Origin: Sphaerisporangium sp040683095
GTDB taxonomy: Bacteria > Actinomycetota > Actinomycetes > Streptosporangiales > Streptosporangiaceae
Direction of reading: 5' to 3'
Assembly: GCF_040683095.1 (NCBI RefSeq)
Contig: NZ_JBFBCI010000018.1
Span: 67,047-131,046 of the forward strand
DNA: 64,000 nt
Part shown: piece after piece, positions 44,840-54,218 of the stretch
Layout: every line of letters begins with the position of its first letter
Numbering within the stretch: the first letter of the stretch is position 1
Notes under the pieces: generated by a model
What the model was told of the DNA's origin: nothing
Database searches by the model: none
What the model saw: the letters and a program-made list of their open reading frames with translations, nothing else
Position numbers and translations under genes: made by a program

Positions 44840-45102
44840 GTACGATCACCTCCTGTCCGGCCGATCCGGACTTCGGTGATCATTACATGGCCGTGGATCT
44901 TCGAATAACCACGGGTCGTCATTTATGCATATGAGGCATACGAAACGCAGACATCTCCTGACACGGGCCCGCAATGGCGTGGGCATCGGACAATTGGGAC
45001 GATCCGTAACCCGGGATTGTGGCACGCGCTAATACGCCGCCATTACCTGGGAAAGAATCTCATGGTGGACAGATGGAAAGTTGCCTATACGCGCCTCGCG
45101 CG
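44840..45102. other. upstream region of the mccB-like gene, to the IS66 insertion
   Basis: About 260 bases without a gene. AT-richer near 44915-44945 (palindromic GCATATG-containing tract), with a possible minus-strand -10 TAATGA close to 44885 and a -35-like TTATTC 17 bp before it; this promoter assignment is weak. Confidence 0.4.
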
Positions 45103-46661
45103 GGTGACTATTCACGTTCCTTCTTCCCAACGGCTTGCACGACGGTATGTGCGTGATCCCGCTCGTGGGATGATCTTTGGGTGATGTCGATCGAGGGCGA
45201 GCGACCGTCGTACGGCGAGCTCGTGGTCTTGGTCGGAGCGCTAACCGCGCGGCTGGATGCTCTGGAGGCGGAGAACGCCCAGCTCAAAGCAGCCAACGCT
45301 GCGCTTCGCGAGGAGAATGCCGAGTTGCGGCGGCAGGTGGGGCGTAACTCACGCAACTCCTCGCAGCCGCCGTCGGCCGATGGTCTGGCCAAGCCGCCGC
45401 CGAGGTCGATGCGGGGCAGGAGCGGCCGCGGGCCCGGTAAGCGGCCGGGTGCGTCGGGAACCGCGTTGATGCAGGTCGCGAATCCGACACGGCGGGTGTC
45501 GCATGTTCCGGACGCGTGTGGCGGATGCGGGTCTGCCCTGGCCGGTGCATCCCCAGCGGGTCAGCCGGTGATCCGGCAGGTCTTCGACATCCCCGAGATT
45601 CGTGTTGAGGTCACCGCGCACGAATTGCATGCCCTGGCCTGCGCGGGGTGCGGGAGCGTCACGCGCGCTCAGGCTCCGGCGTTCGCCACGGCTCCGGCGG
45701 TTTACGGGCCGCGTGTCAGCGCGGTGGCCGCCTACCTGTCGGCCCGGCATCACATCCCGGTGGGCAGGATCGGCGAGATCCTCGCCGATCTGGCCGGGAT
45801 CGAGGTATCGACCGGGTGGATCAGCGATGCGGTCAGGAGGATGGCCGAGGTCCTGGCTCCGGCCAACGCGCGGATTCGCGACGCGATCGCGGCCGCGCCC
45901 GTCGCGCACTTCGACGAGAGCGTCACCCGCGTCGGTGGCAAGAACCACTGGCTGCACGTGGCGGCCACCACCACGTTGACCGCTTACCACATCGACGTCC
46001 ACGGGCGTGGCACCGACTCGATCGTCGCGTTCGGGATCCTGCCTCGCTTCGCCGGGGTCGCCGTTCATGATGCCTACCGTTCCTACCAGGCCTTCGACGG
46101 CTGCGCGCATGCTTTGTGCAATGCGCACATCATCCGTGAGGCCGCCGGGATCGGTGAGTTCGACGCGACCGCCCGGTCCGAGGGCTGGGCCGGGGCGCTG
46201 GTGAATCTGCTCGGGGACGGTTACCGGTGGGTGGCGGCGTGGCGGGAGAAGGGACATCGTCAGCTACCGGACTTCAAGCTCGATGATCTGCGGCGACGCT
46301 TCGATGACCTGGTCGAACGGGCGTTGGCCGCGCATCCACCGCGCGGGACGGGTAAACAGAGCCCGGCTCGGAACCTGGCGCTGCGCCTACGGGACCGCAG
46401 GGATGAGGTGTTGCGGTTCGCCGCCGATTTCACCGTTGCGTACTCCAACAACGTGGCAGAGCAGGCCATTCGTATGATCAAAACGAAGATCAAGGTCAGC
46501 GGCGGTTTCCGCACGCTCAGGGGCGCCCAGATTTTCCTGGCCGTCCGCGGCTACATCTCCACCGTCCGTAAGAACGGTCTCCGCGCCGCTCACGCGCTTC
46601 ACAACGCGCTGCTCGGCGACCCCTGGACGCCCGCACTCACGCAATAACCTGAATAGTCACC
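45103..46661. mobile_element. IS66-family insertion sequence (single transposase gene)
   Basis: Ends show an inverted repeat: GGTGACTATTCACGTT at 45103-45118 matches, reverse-complemented, 46646-46661 with one mismatch. It is flanked by a 7-bp direct repeat TCGCGCG (45096-45102 and 46662-46668), consistent with a target duplication of 7-8 bp. About 1.56 kb, only tnpC present, lacking the tnpA/tnpB helper genes of full IS66 elements (ISBst12-like). Confidence 0.85.
45184..46647 (+). CDS. tnpC: IS66 family transposase
   Basis: 487 aa from ATG 45184 (GTG 45181 is an alternative). N-terminal coiled coil (about 20-55), RNSRNSSQPPS linker, CX2C zinc-binding pair (ACGGCGS ... ACAGCGS), then a DDE core: AHFDESVTRVGGKNHWLHVA, VAVHDAYRSYQ, and NNVAEQAIRMIKTKIKVSGGFRT with the catalytic Glu. 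Intact, so likely active. Confidence 0.92.
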   Translation: MSIEGERPSYGELVVLVGALTARLDALEAENAQLKAANAALREENAELRRQVGRNSRNSSQPPSADGLAKPPPRSMRGRSGRGPGKRPGASGTALMQVANPTRRVSHVPDACGGCGSALAGASPAGQPVIRQVFDIPEIRVEVTAHELHALACAGCGSVTRAQAPAFATAPAVYGPRVSAVAAYLSARHHIPVGRIGEILADLAGIEVSTGWISDAVRRMAEVLAPANARIRDAIAAAPVAHFDESVTRVGGKNHWLHVAATTTLTAYHIDVHGRGTDSIVAFGILPRFAGVAVHDAYRSYQAFDGCAHALCNAHIIREAAGIGEFDATARSEGWAGALVNLLGDGYRWVAAWREKGHRQLPDFKLDDLRRRFDDLVERALAAHPPRGTGKQSPARNLALRLRDRRDEVLRFAADFTVAYSNNVAEQAIRMIKTKIKVSGGFRTLRGAQIFLAVRGYISTVRKNGLRAAHALHNALLGDPWTPALTQ

Positions 46662-46698
46662 TCGCGCGTTCTGTAGAAGCCACCTATTAGGAGCTTTC

Positions 46699-46848
46699 AT
46701 GTCCGAGGTGTCGGCGGCTCTCCAACGGCTCATCGAGATCCGCGGCCGGAACCTGCCCATCGTCCAACGCGAGACCGAACGCTGGCAGGCCGTCGACGCC
46801 CTGCTGGAGGACTGCAGAACACAGCCCCTAGATCGCTACACAGCCTAG
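46699..46848 (+). CDS. 49-aa helical protein downstream of the IS66 insertion
   Basis: ATG 46699 with TAGGAGC 7 nt upstream. Sequence starts MSEVSAALQRLIEIRG and ends PLDRYTA; predicted mostly helical with no membrane or signal segment. The IS66 element inserted 30 bp in front of the start codon, separating the gene from its original promoter. No known family. Confidence 0.5.
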   Translation: MSEVSAALQRLIEIRGRNLPIVQRETERWQAVDALLEDCRTQPLDRYTA

Positions 46849-46928
46849 GAGTCGCGCCCGGGCCCGTTCCCGCAGACCGACACGCCTTCGCGGCGGTACC
46901 CTCGCCGCCGCCCGGGGCGTAGCCGGTG

Positions 46929-47004
46929 TGTCCAGGGACCGGTGTCCGGGCACCGGTAGGTCCAGGCACAGGTATGTCCGGGGACCGATGTGTCTAGGGA
47001 GAGG
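46929..47004. repeat. five imperfect 14-16-bp tandem repeats
   Basis: Units of the form TGTCCAGGGACCGG, TGTCCGGGCACCGG, GGTCCAGGCACAGG, TGTCCGGGGACCGA and TGTCTAGGGAGAGG follow one another. They cover the intergenic space and the last codons of the MmcQ-like gene (46994-47004). Confidence 0.75.
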
Positions 47005-47347
47005 CGCGACCGGCCTCGTGCGCCTCCACCAGCTGTTTGGGAGCCGTCAGGCACCACGCCTCGGTGACCAGCTCGAACAGCTCGTCCGGCTCGATCTTCG
47101 CCAAACGCACCACGACCCACCCGAACCGCCCGGCGGTGAACTGCACCTCGAACACCTCGGGCCGCTCCGCCACCAGCGCGATCTGTTCCTCGATCGTCGC
47201 CTTCAGCCCGACCGTCTCCGTCTTCTCCCAGAGGTACCCGAACCCCTTGCCTCGCACCTTCAGCGCGACCCACTCACCTCCGTCGCTCTGCTTCACCTCG
47301 GGAAGCTCGTCCAACATCCCCAAGAACTCGTCGACACTCACGCCCAT
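46994..47347 (-). CDS. MmcQ/YjbR family DNA-binding protein
   Basis: 117 aa from ATG 47347 (VSVDEFLGMLDELPEVKQ). CyaY-like alpha/beta fold with EWVALKVRGKGFGYLWEKTETVGLKATIEEQIALV and the FTAGRFGWVVVRLAKIEPDELFELV segment. Conserved small family; role in DNA binding is by homology only. Its 3' end overlaps the tandem repeat block. Confidence 0.8.
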   Translation of the reverse strand: MGVSVDEFLGMLDELPEVKQSDGGEWVALKVRGKGFGYLWEKTETVGLKATIEEQIALVAERPEVFEVQFTAGRFGWVVVRLAKIEPDELFELVTEAWCLTAPKQLVEAHEAGRASP

Positions 47348-47477
47348 GGCCCACATCTACCAGACTCCACCGACAGGAATCCGAGCCCCCCGAACCGCCC
47401 CGACCAGGACGATCTCGACGCCCACCGACCTGCCACGTAGATCACACCCGAGCCCTTCGGTGACGGAGGCGCGGCGG

Positions 47478-49328
47478 TCAGCTCGGTGACCCGGGATTCA
47501 GCGCACCGGTGGTGAGTCCGAGCAGGACGGAGGCGGCGGCCACCTGGCCGGATCCATTCGCCCCGCGTAGCTCGGCTTCGAAGGCGAAGAGGTTCCGGAA
47601 CGCCTCTCCGTACCTGCGCTGGTCGTCCAGCGGAAGCCGGGGCACCTGGGCACGCCGGGTGTCGAATCGCGTCAGCCCCGGTTGGGTGCCCCCGGCCGGC
47701 GCCGGTGAGCTGCGGACGAACCCCGCGAGGAAGTACGGGTCGAGGCGCTCCGGATCAGGCCGGAGAAGGGTGAGGCGCGGCCCGAGCAGCAGGCCGGCCT
47801 CATCCACGACCCGGACCGCCACCTCCCGGTCCCGCGTCGCGACCACCACGTCACCCGGAAGGATCGCGATCCTGTTCTCCGGCCGTGTGCGGTTGGTGGC
47901 AGGCCCTCCCGCGAACAGGTGACCGGCTTCCAGCACGAACTCGCCCGTGCCGTCCACGTCGTAGCGGCCGGACTGCTGGACGGTGAGCGCGCCGGTGCGT
48001 TCCAGCTCGGTGAGCGGCATCATCGGCACGTCCCGGGGACGGCTGGGGGACACCTCGGGCATCAGCGCCGCGAGGCGTTCGAGCCGGCTCAGGAAATCGG
48101 TGCGGAACGCGGGGTAGTCGCCCGCGGTCGCGTCCGCCACCCCTACGTGCCTCGCCGGGCTGATGTCGATGTCCTCGTCGATCAGATCGATGATCGGGAC
48201 GGTACGGGTCTCGCCGGGCACATCGAGAACGCGATCCGGATCCTCCCGGAAGCGGCGCCATCGCTCGACCACGGCGTCGAACGTGGCCGGTTCCGCCGTG
48301 GACATCAGCACGCGCGACGGCGTGCGGCCGTCACCGGCCGGCCTGCGCAGCACCCAGATGTGCACGGGAAGGCCGGTGCCCGGGGCCATCTTCGGCGGAA
48401 GCCCGATCACGGCCTGGACGGCGCCGCGGCGCAGCAGGTTGCTTCGTATCCGGCGGCCGGATCGCCGGTTCGCGGCGATCTCCGGCATCAGCATGACCGC
48501 GACGCCGCCGGGCCGCAGGTGGGCGAGCGCGTGCTGGACCCACGCCAGCTCCGACTCCGACTTGGGCGGCAGCCCGTACTCCCAGCGCGGGTCGCTCGCC
48601 AGTTCCTCGTATCCCCAGTTGCGCTCGTTGAACGGGGGATGGCACACCACCGCGTCCGCGGTCACGCCGGGCCAGGCGTCCTGGCGGAGGGAGTCGCCCG
48701 TCCTGATCACGCCGTCGACCCCGGCCAGGGACAGGCGCGTCTGGGCCAGTCGCGCGAGCGCGGGGTCGGACTCCTGCCCGTAGGCGTGTTCCGTCCCGTT
48801 CATCGTCGCCAGGAGCACTCCGAGCCCGCAGGCCGGATCCAGGACCGTACCGACGTCCGGCCCGGCCAGTCTCGCCATGAAGTGCGCCAGTTCGATCGGT
48901 GTTTCCGCCAGTCGCCGGGAGTGCACGTCGGCGTAGCGGTCGAGCAGAAACCGGCTCGCCTCCTCGGCCCCCTGTTCCGCGGCGTACTGCTGGAGCAGCG
49001 TCCACGCGGGCCGCGGCACCGAACGAGGCTTCCCCACGCCCCGCAGCAATTCGGCGGCCTCGGCGACCACCTCACCGAGCCGGAGATCGTCCGCGGCGGT
49101 CCTGATCTGCTGCCAGACGCGTTCGGCGAGGGGCAGTTCCTCGACCTTGCCCTGGCCGAGCAGCCACGCCTCCACGTCCTTGAGGGCGAAGGTGGGGCTG
49201 GTCGGCGTCCCGCCGACGGGCTCGGGGAAGTCCTCGTACCGGCGCCGCCAGTTGCTCACGGCCGCCCGTCCGACACCCGCCATGCGTGCGATGTCGGCCG
49301 AGGTGACGGTCGCGCCGTCTCCGCTCAT
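47478..49328 (-). CDS. stand-alone N6-adenine DNA methylase-like protein with altered motif IV
   Basis: 616 aa from ATG 49328. N-terminal HTH (SADIARMAGVGRAAVSNWRRRYEDFP), helical region, then a HsdM-like Rossmann domain with motif I DPACGLGVLL. Motif IV, normally (N/D)PP(Y/F), reads CHPPFN; the first position is His230 (codon at 48641-48639). The C-terminal about 200 residues resemble a specificity/target-recognition part. No restriction or separate specificity gene is adjacent. It could be an orphan methylase or a nonmethylating DNA-binding derivative. Confidence 0.8.
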   Translation of the reverse strand: MSGDGATVTSADIARMAGVGRAAVSNWRRRYEDFPEPVGGTPTSPTFALKDVEAWLLGQGKVEELPLAERVWQQIRTAADDLRLGEVVAEAAELLRGVGKPRSVPRPAWTLLQQYAAEQGAEEASRFLLDRYADVHSRRLAETPIELAHFMARLAGPDVGTVLDPACGLGVLLATMNGTEHAYGQESDPALARLAQTRLSLAGVDGVIRTGDSLRQDAWPGVTADAVVCHPPFNERNWGYEELASDPRWEYGLPPKSESELAWVQHALAHLRPGGVAVMLMPEIAANRRSGRRIRSNLLRRGAVQAVIGLPPKMAPGTGLPVHIWVLRRPAGDGRTPSRVLMSTAEPATFDAVVERWRRFREDPDRVLDVPGETRTVPIIDLIDEDIDISPARHVGVADATAGDYPAFRTDFLSRLERLAALMPEVSPSRPRDVPMMPLTELERTGALTVQQSGRYDVDGTGEFVLEAGHLFAGGPATNRTRPENRIAILPGDVVVATRDREVAVRVVDEAGLLLGPRLTLLRPDPERLDPYFLAGFVRSSPAPAGGTQPGLTRFDTRRAQVPRLPLDDQRRYGEAFRNLFAFEAELRGANGSGQVAAASVLLGLTTGALNPGSPS

Positions 49329-49551
49329 CGCCGGCCTCCCGGTCTCGCCCCTGACGTGCGCCCACGTCAGCACATCCGTTGTGGATGCAAAGCTAGCCTA
49401 GAAGGCCGCGTTCGAGCGACTACGCGCGACCCGCACGTGTACGGCATTCACGACACGATATTCCCGCCTCCGGCCCCGGCGGGCTGGTGCGATCGGGTGG
49501 TCTGGCTCACCATGAGGGCAGGGAAGCGGATCTCGTCGATGGAGGCGATCG

Positions 49552-51537
49552 GTGAGAAGGTCCATCGTCATGTCGTCACTGGCCGTCGCGACGCTCGTCG
49601 CCCTCGTGTGGGCGCCGGGAGCGGTGGAGGCCCGGAGCGTCGCTCAGCCGCCCGGGGTTCGCACCGCCGGTACGGTCCCGGGGCGCACCGCCGGTACGGC
49701 CCCGGCGTCCACCGCCGGTACGGTCCCGGGGGGTGTCGAGGTGGCGGCCGCGTGGACGCCGCCGCTCAGCACGCGGGGACGCTACATCGTCGACGCGAAC
49801 GGCAACCGCTTCAAGCTCAAATCGGGGAGCTGGCACGGTGCCAGCGGCACGTGGACCGGATCGGGTGACGTCGGCGACCCCGCGAACCACCACGCCGGCG
49901 AGAAGTCCGACCAGATGCCACTGGGCCTGGACCGAGCGCCCATGTCCGAGATCGTCGCCGCCTTCGGGGAACTGGGCCTGAACAGCGTCCGGCTGCCGTT
50001 CTCCAACGAGATGATCCACGACCAGCGCGCCGTGCCGGACGCGTCCGTCGCGGCGAACCCCGAGCTGAGGGGGAAGACTCCGCTCCAGGTCTACGACGCC
50101 GCGGTCCAGGCGCTCACCGGGGCGGGGCTGGCGGTGATCCTCAACAATCACACCAACACGTCCCGCTGGTGCTGCGGGGTGGACGGCAACGAGCGCTGGA
50201 ACGCGAGCCAGACGGCCGACCAGTGGCAGAACGACTGGTTGTTCATGGCGCGCCGCTACAAGGACAACCAGCGGGTCGTCGGCGCGGACCTGTACAACGA
50301 GGTGCGCCGCTCGGTCCTGGACGACCCCAACTGGGGCCTCGGCGACGGCCATGACTGGTACAGCGCCTCGCAACGGGTGGGCGACCGCATCCTGCAGGAG
50401 GCCGACCCCGACCTACTGATCATCGTCGAGGGCATCAACTGGACGGGCATCCCCATCGACGGGTTTCCGCACGAGCGTCCCACCCTGGAGCCTGTCCAGC
50501 GGCTCTCGCACACGCTGGTGAAGTCCAACAAGCTGGTGTACTCCGCCCACTTCTACGGCTACACCGGCCCCAGGCACAGCGGGGCGACGGGTATAGGCGA
50601 GACCTCCGACCCGCGCTATCAGGACCTCAGCCGGGACGAGCTGTACGACGTGCTCCGCCGGCAGGCGTTCTACGTCGCCGCGGAACCGGACGCGCATTTC
50701 ACCGCACCCGTCTGGATCAGCGAGTTCGGCGTCGGAGGCCGCGACGAGGCCGGGGCGAAGCCCCGCGCGTGGTTCGCCGATTTCGTGGACTACCTCATCG
50801 CCACCGACGCCGACTTCGCCTACTGGCCCCTCGTCGGCTGGAACGACAACCGGAGGGGCAACGGCTGGGCGCTCATGCACTGGGACGCGGCGGGCAGGCG
50901 GATGGGCCTGTTCGACGGCGATGACTGGCGGGCCGCCGCCTGGACCAGGCTGGTGAACGCCCCGGGCCGGACCGGCCAGGTCGCGCCGGTCGCCGGCTGG
51001 TCCATGCTCACCCTCGACTTCAGCGACTTCAACCAGTCTCTGCGAATGCGCGCGGTGAGCGACTGGGACTCCGGAGCGCGCAAGGCGTCGTGCCCGGACG
51101 GCCGGCGGCTCGCCGGCCTGAGCCATACGGGCAACCGCGGCCTGTGCACGGACGTCTCCGCCGGCGACCTGTGGGCGTCGTCCGGCGGCTACGAGGTCGT
51201 CCGCGACGAGCGGCACGTGGGGCAGGGCGACTGGGCATCGGGCTACACCAAACTTCAGTGCCCGCAAGGCAGCTTCCTGATCGGCTACGCCGTCCGCGGC
51301 GCGGCCCTGTCCAGCGGCCTGTGCGCGCAGTCCTCCGTACCGCTCGGTATGACCGGCCGCACCGTGTGGTTCGACCGTGGCGACAACCGCCCCGGCGGTG
51401 CCAACGGGAGAGAGTTCGCGTACGGGCACTACAAGGGGCAGTGCGCCAACGACGAGTACGCGGCCGGAATCGCCTACACCGGCCGCGTCGGCTCCAGGAA
51501 GACCCCCGACGCGCTTCTGTGCCGCAAGCTGGTGTAG
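49552..51537 (+). CDS. secreted GH5-family cellulase-like glycoside hydrolase
   Basis: 661 aa from GTG 49552 (GGAGG 7 nt upstream). Signal peptide (VMSSLAVATLVALVWAPGAVEA), a repetitive TAGTVPG linker, and a GH5 catalytic domain: acid/base E250 in LYNEVRR and nucleophile E391 in WISEFGVGG. A C-terminal extension of about 160 residues has paired cysteines (SCPDG ... GLCTD; LQCPQG ... GLCAQ; GQCAND ... LLCRKL), probably an accessory or binding module. Acts on beta-glucans outside the cell. Confidence 0.85.
   Translation: MRRSIVMSSLAVATLVALVWAPGAVEARSVAQPPGVRTAGTVPGRTAGTAPASTAGTVPGGVEVAAAWTPPLSTRGRYIVDANGNRFKLKSGSWHGASGTWTGSGDVGDPANHHAGEKSDQMPLGLDRAPMSEIVAAFGELGLNSVRLPFSNEMIHDQRAVPDASVAANPELRGKTPLQVYDAAVQALTGAGLAVILNNHTNTSRWCCGVDGNERWNASQTADQWQNDWLFMARRYKDNQRVVGADLYNEVRRSVLDDPNWGLGDGHDWYSASQRVGDRILQEADPDLLIIVEGINWTGIPIDGFPHERPTLEPVQRLSHTLVKSNKLVYSAHFYGYTGPRHSGATGIGETSDPRYQDLSRDELYDVLRRQAFYVAAEPDAHFTAPVWISEFGVGGRDEAGAKPRAWFADFVDYLIATDADFAYWPLVGWNDNRRGNGWALMHWDAAGRRMGLFDGDDWRAAAWTRLVNAPGRTGQVAPVAGWSMLTLDFSDFNQSLRMRAVSDWDSGARKASCPDGRRLAGLSHTGNRGLCTDVSAGDLWASSGGYEVVRDERHVGQGDWASGYTKLQCPQGSFLIGYAVRGAALSSGLCAQSSVPLGMTGRTVWFDRGDNRPGGANGREFAYGHYKGQCANDEYAAGIAYTGRVGSRKTPDALLCRKLV
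49661..49732 (+). repeat. three 24-bp repeats in the cellulase linker
   Basis: Units at 49661-49684, 49685-49708 and 49709-49732 encode TAGTVPGR/TAGTAPAS/TAGTVPGG. In-frame copies that lengthen the linker after the signal peptide. Confidence 0.85.
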
Positions 51538-51610
51538 CCGCGGCCGGGGGTGTCCGAAAGCGGGTCGTAAGGCGTGTCCCAAGGTCCCAGGGGCGTGTCC
51601 GATGGCGGTG

Positions 51611-52030
51611 TCAGTCGCCCCGGCGCAGCGCCCACTCGACCGCCGGGCAGCGGTTCATGACGACGTCCAGTCCGGCGTCGAGGGCACGCTGCGCCGCGGC
51701 CTCGTCGATGACGCCGAGCGGGAGCCACACGGCACCAGCGCCCACCGCGATCGCCTCGTCGACCGCCTGCCCGGCGTACTCGGACCGCCGGTACACGCCG
51801 ACGACGTCCACTTTGGCCGGCACCTCGGCCAAGGACGCGTACCCCGGCTCGTCCAGCACGGTCCTGGCGGCAGGGTGGACCGGGATGATGCGCTTGCCCC
51901 TCATCTGGAGCAGGCGGGCCTGCTCGTAGGCCGTACGGTGCGGGTCGTCGCCGAGCCCGACGAACGCCCATGTCGCCGACTCGCCGAGCAACCGCTCGAT
52001 GACGCGCTCATCCGCGAAGTTGTCGTCCAT
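51611..52030 (-). CDS. CoA-binding protein (YccU-like)
   Basis: 139 aa. Rossmann-like CoA_binding_2 fold with AFVGLGDDPHRTAYEQARLLQMRGKRIIPVHP, VDVVGVYRRSEYAGQAVDEAIAVGA and GAVWLPLGVIDEAAAQRALDAGLDVVMNRCPAVEW. Function in the cell unclear. Divergent side of the VapBC45 module. Confidence 0.88.
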   Translation of the reverse strand: MDDNFADERVIERLLGESATWAFVGLGDDPHRTAYEQARLLQMRGKRIIPVHPAARTVLDEPGYASLAEVPAKVDVVGVYRRSEYAGQAVDEAIAVGAGAVWLPLGVIDEAAAQRALDAGLDVVMNRCPAVEWALRRGD

Positions 52031-52371
52031 GTCCTCGTCAACGCGGGAGGCACTTCCCGGCTTCCCGGCCTGTTGTCAGGGCTGTCATCGGTGGTTTCGT
52101 TGGGGACGGCGAGTGCGCTTCGACCCGCTGGGCGCGCGGGGCGGTGCCCGGTTGCAGCTCATACGGACAGCGAAGTCGGAGGTGTCGTCAGGTGTTCTCC
52201 GCCAATGCCGGCGAGCGATGGCATGACCGAGAGAATTCACGCTGATACTCTGAGTGTCGGTTCCCTGGAATCTTCGGCAAATGGAGCGTCACTACTCGTG
52301 AAGAGGCCACCCCTAGGAGGACAGGGGCGACATCCCGGCATATCCTCCGCATCGAGAGGGAGTGATCGCTG
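52031..52371. other. promoter region ahead of vapB45
   Basis: About 340 bases, no gene supported. Contains CTGATACT (52239-52246), a possible -10 element, and a purine-rich AGAGGGAG 10 nt before ATG 52372 which is the ribosome-binding site. The autoregulatory operator of the pair is expected here but no clear palindrome was found. Confidence 0.45.
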
Positions 52372-53058
52372 ATGGGGACGATTCGTGTGCTTGAACGGCA
52401 GGTGATGAGCGTGCGGGCAGCCGCACGGCAGCTCCGCATCCCTCCGACAACCCTGATCCATTGGCTTGAAGGTGAAGAGCGGCAAGGCCGTTTCTATCCA
52501 CCTGTCCTTCGGGAGGAGCCCACCGGGAGCCACGACGTGACGTGGGGCGAGATCGTGGAGGCCCGTTACCTCCGGGCGTATCGTCAGCGCAATGTGTCCA
52601 TGCAGAAGTTGCGCCCCCTGATCGCCAACCTGCGTCGTGAGTTCGGAGTGCCCTATCCTTTGGCACACTTCAAGCCGTTCGTCGACAGCCGGCGCCGGTT
52701 CTTGCTGGAGATTCAGGATCAGCTCGACATCCCGGCGGGACTGCGCATGGTGTATCAGGTAAGCGACAACCAGTTCGTGCTGGACCACCGGGTTATCGAC
52801 TTCCTCGACCGGGTGGACTTCAGCGAGACCGGCGATCGGGAAGCCCAACGTATCCACCCCTTGGGGCGGAATTCTCCCGTCGTCATAGACCCACTGCTGT
52901 CATCGGGGGCCGCGACCGTACAAGGCGTGCGTACCGAGGTTCTCGCCGAACTCGCGGATGCTCAGGTCCCCGTGGAAGAGATCGCCGAGGACTTCAGCCT
53001 TCCGGTCACCGCCGTCAAGGCGGCGCTCGCATACGAATGGTATCCGGATGCCGCCTGA
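52372..53058 (+). CDS. VapB45-type (DUF433/MerR-like) antitoxin
   Basis: 228 aa. N-terminal helix-turn-helix (VMSVRAAARQLRIPPTTLIHWLEG), central DUF433-like region (VTWGEIVEARYLRAYRQRNVSMQKLRPLIANLRREFG), and C-terminal HTH-like AQVPVEEIAEDFSLPVTAVKAALAYEWYPD. Matches the large antitoxins paired with VapC45-type PIN toxins. Six bases before the toxin gene, so co-transcribed; likely represses its own promoter. Confidence 0.82.
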   Translation: MGTIRVLERQVMSVRAAARQLRIPPTTLIHWLEGEERQGRFYPPVLREEPTGSHDVTWGEIVEARYLRAYRQRNVSMQKLRPLIANLRREFGVPYPLAHFKPFVDSRRRFLLEIQDQLDIPAGLRMVYQVSDNQFVLDHRVIDFLDRVDFSETGDREAQRIHPLGRNSPVVIDPLLSSGAATVQGVRTEVLAELADAQVPVEEIAEDFSLPVTAVKAALAYEWYPDAA

Positions 53059-53064
53059 GGTGCC

Positions 53065-53502
53065 ATGAAGCTGGTCAAACCCCGCTGGTATGTCGACGCC
53101 GACACCCTTGGTCTGGCCCACATCCTCATCCGTGCTCGCAGGGATGTGACCTTCTGCGGTGATGAAGGTCTACGCCACCGAAAGTCCTGGACGATGGCTC
53201 CTTGCGTGATCGAGGACACGGCAACCCCCGACGACATCTGGATCCCGCAGGTCACCGCCCTCGGACTCGCGATCATCACCCGTGACAAGCACATCGAGAT
53301 GCGCACCGCGGAGAAGAACGCCGTCCTCGCGGCCCGTGCGCGGATGTTCGCGATCACCTCTGAGGAGAGCCTCGATGCGTGGGGGTTGCTCGAGGTCGTC
53401 GTGACCCAGTGGCGTCACATGGAGGAGGCCGCCGAAAAGCCAGGGTCTTACATCTACTCGGTGACCCGCTCAGGCATCAGAGAAATCACGCTGACTTCCT
53501 GA
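53065..53502 (+). CDS. VapC45-type PIN-like toxin
   Basis: 145 aa. PIN-like residues: YVDADTLGLA near the start and ITRDKHIEMR in the middle, with further conserved DDIWIPQVTA. The family acts as a ribonuclease toxin held by the partner encoded just upstream (DUF433). Probable functional pair; both genes are intact. Confidence 0.82.
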   Translation: MKLVKPRWYVDADTLGLAHILIRARRDVTFCGDEGLRHRKSWTMAPCVIEDTATPDDIWIPQVTALGLAIITRDKHIEMRTAEKNAVLAARARMFAITSEESLDAWGLLEVVVTQWRHMEEAAEKPGSYIYSVTRSGIREITLTS

Positions 53503-53547
53503 ATCCTCAGGATGAACGAGGCGAGGTCCCTCGTAAACTGACAGGCC

Positions 53548-54147
53548 ATGGACTGGGTCGAGCGGGTCGCCGGAGTCCGGCGGTGGACGCGCAATGGCGA
53601 ACGGGCGCCGCACAAGCCGCTTCTGCTGCTCTACGCCCTCGGCCGGTTCCAACGCCACGGCGGCGGGCCGATCCCTTTCAGCACGGCGGAAGCCGACCTC
53701 GCTCGCCTGCTCAAGGAGTTCGGGCCGCCCCGGAAGACCAGCCCCGGCTACCCCTTCCACCACCTGACCAGCGACGGCCTCTGGCTCGTGGAGACCGCGG
53801 ACGGACTGGGCAGCCCCGGCGCGGATCTCCGCCGCCTGCGTGACACGCACGCGTCCGGCAGACTCCACCCCGACCTCCTGCGCGCCCTCTCCGACGACTC
53901 CCAGTTGGTGGTCCGCCTCGCGCGTCACCTGCTGGAGGCCAACTTCGAGCCTTCCCTGCACCCCGACATGTGCCAGCTCACCGGCCTGGGCGCCCGAATT
54001 ACGGTGAATGGCGCATGCCGTGCCTGGCAACTGTGCCTTCGAAGCTCACCCTCTTCGAGGATGAGATTTGACATGAAGAGTCGCTCTCGGTCATCGGCTT
54101 CGGTACCGAAGGCGACCGGTGGGCGCAGGCGGTTGGGGCCTTGGTAG
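53548..54147 (+). pseudogene. truncated phosphorothioate-DNA-binding (ScoMcrA SBD-like) protein
   Basis: The first about 145 residues (MDWVERVAGVRRWTRNGERAPHKPL ... GPPRKTSPGYPFHHLTSDGLW ... LLEANFEPSLHPDMC) match the sulfur-binding domain of type IV enzymes such as ScoMcrA, which recognise phosphorothioated DNA. After about 53975 the sequence drifts into Arg/Ser-rich residues unlike the family, and the expected HNH nuclease domain is absent. So it looks like a truncated remnant or a stand-alone binding domain. No dnd genes are nearby. Confidence 0.68.
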
Positions 54148-54218
54148 GCGGATTAAACTGGGAAAGTGTCCTCGGCCTGATGCTTCATCGGGGCCGATGG
54201 GCATGCGGGGGGTGCGAA

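Noticed and set aside
46929..47004. CRISPR array
   Set aside because: Units are 14-16 bp, degenerate and directly adjacent, with no spacers and no cas genes.
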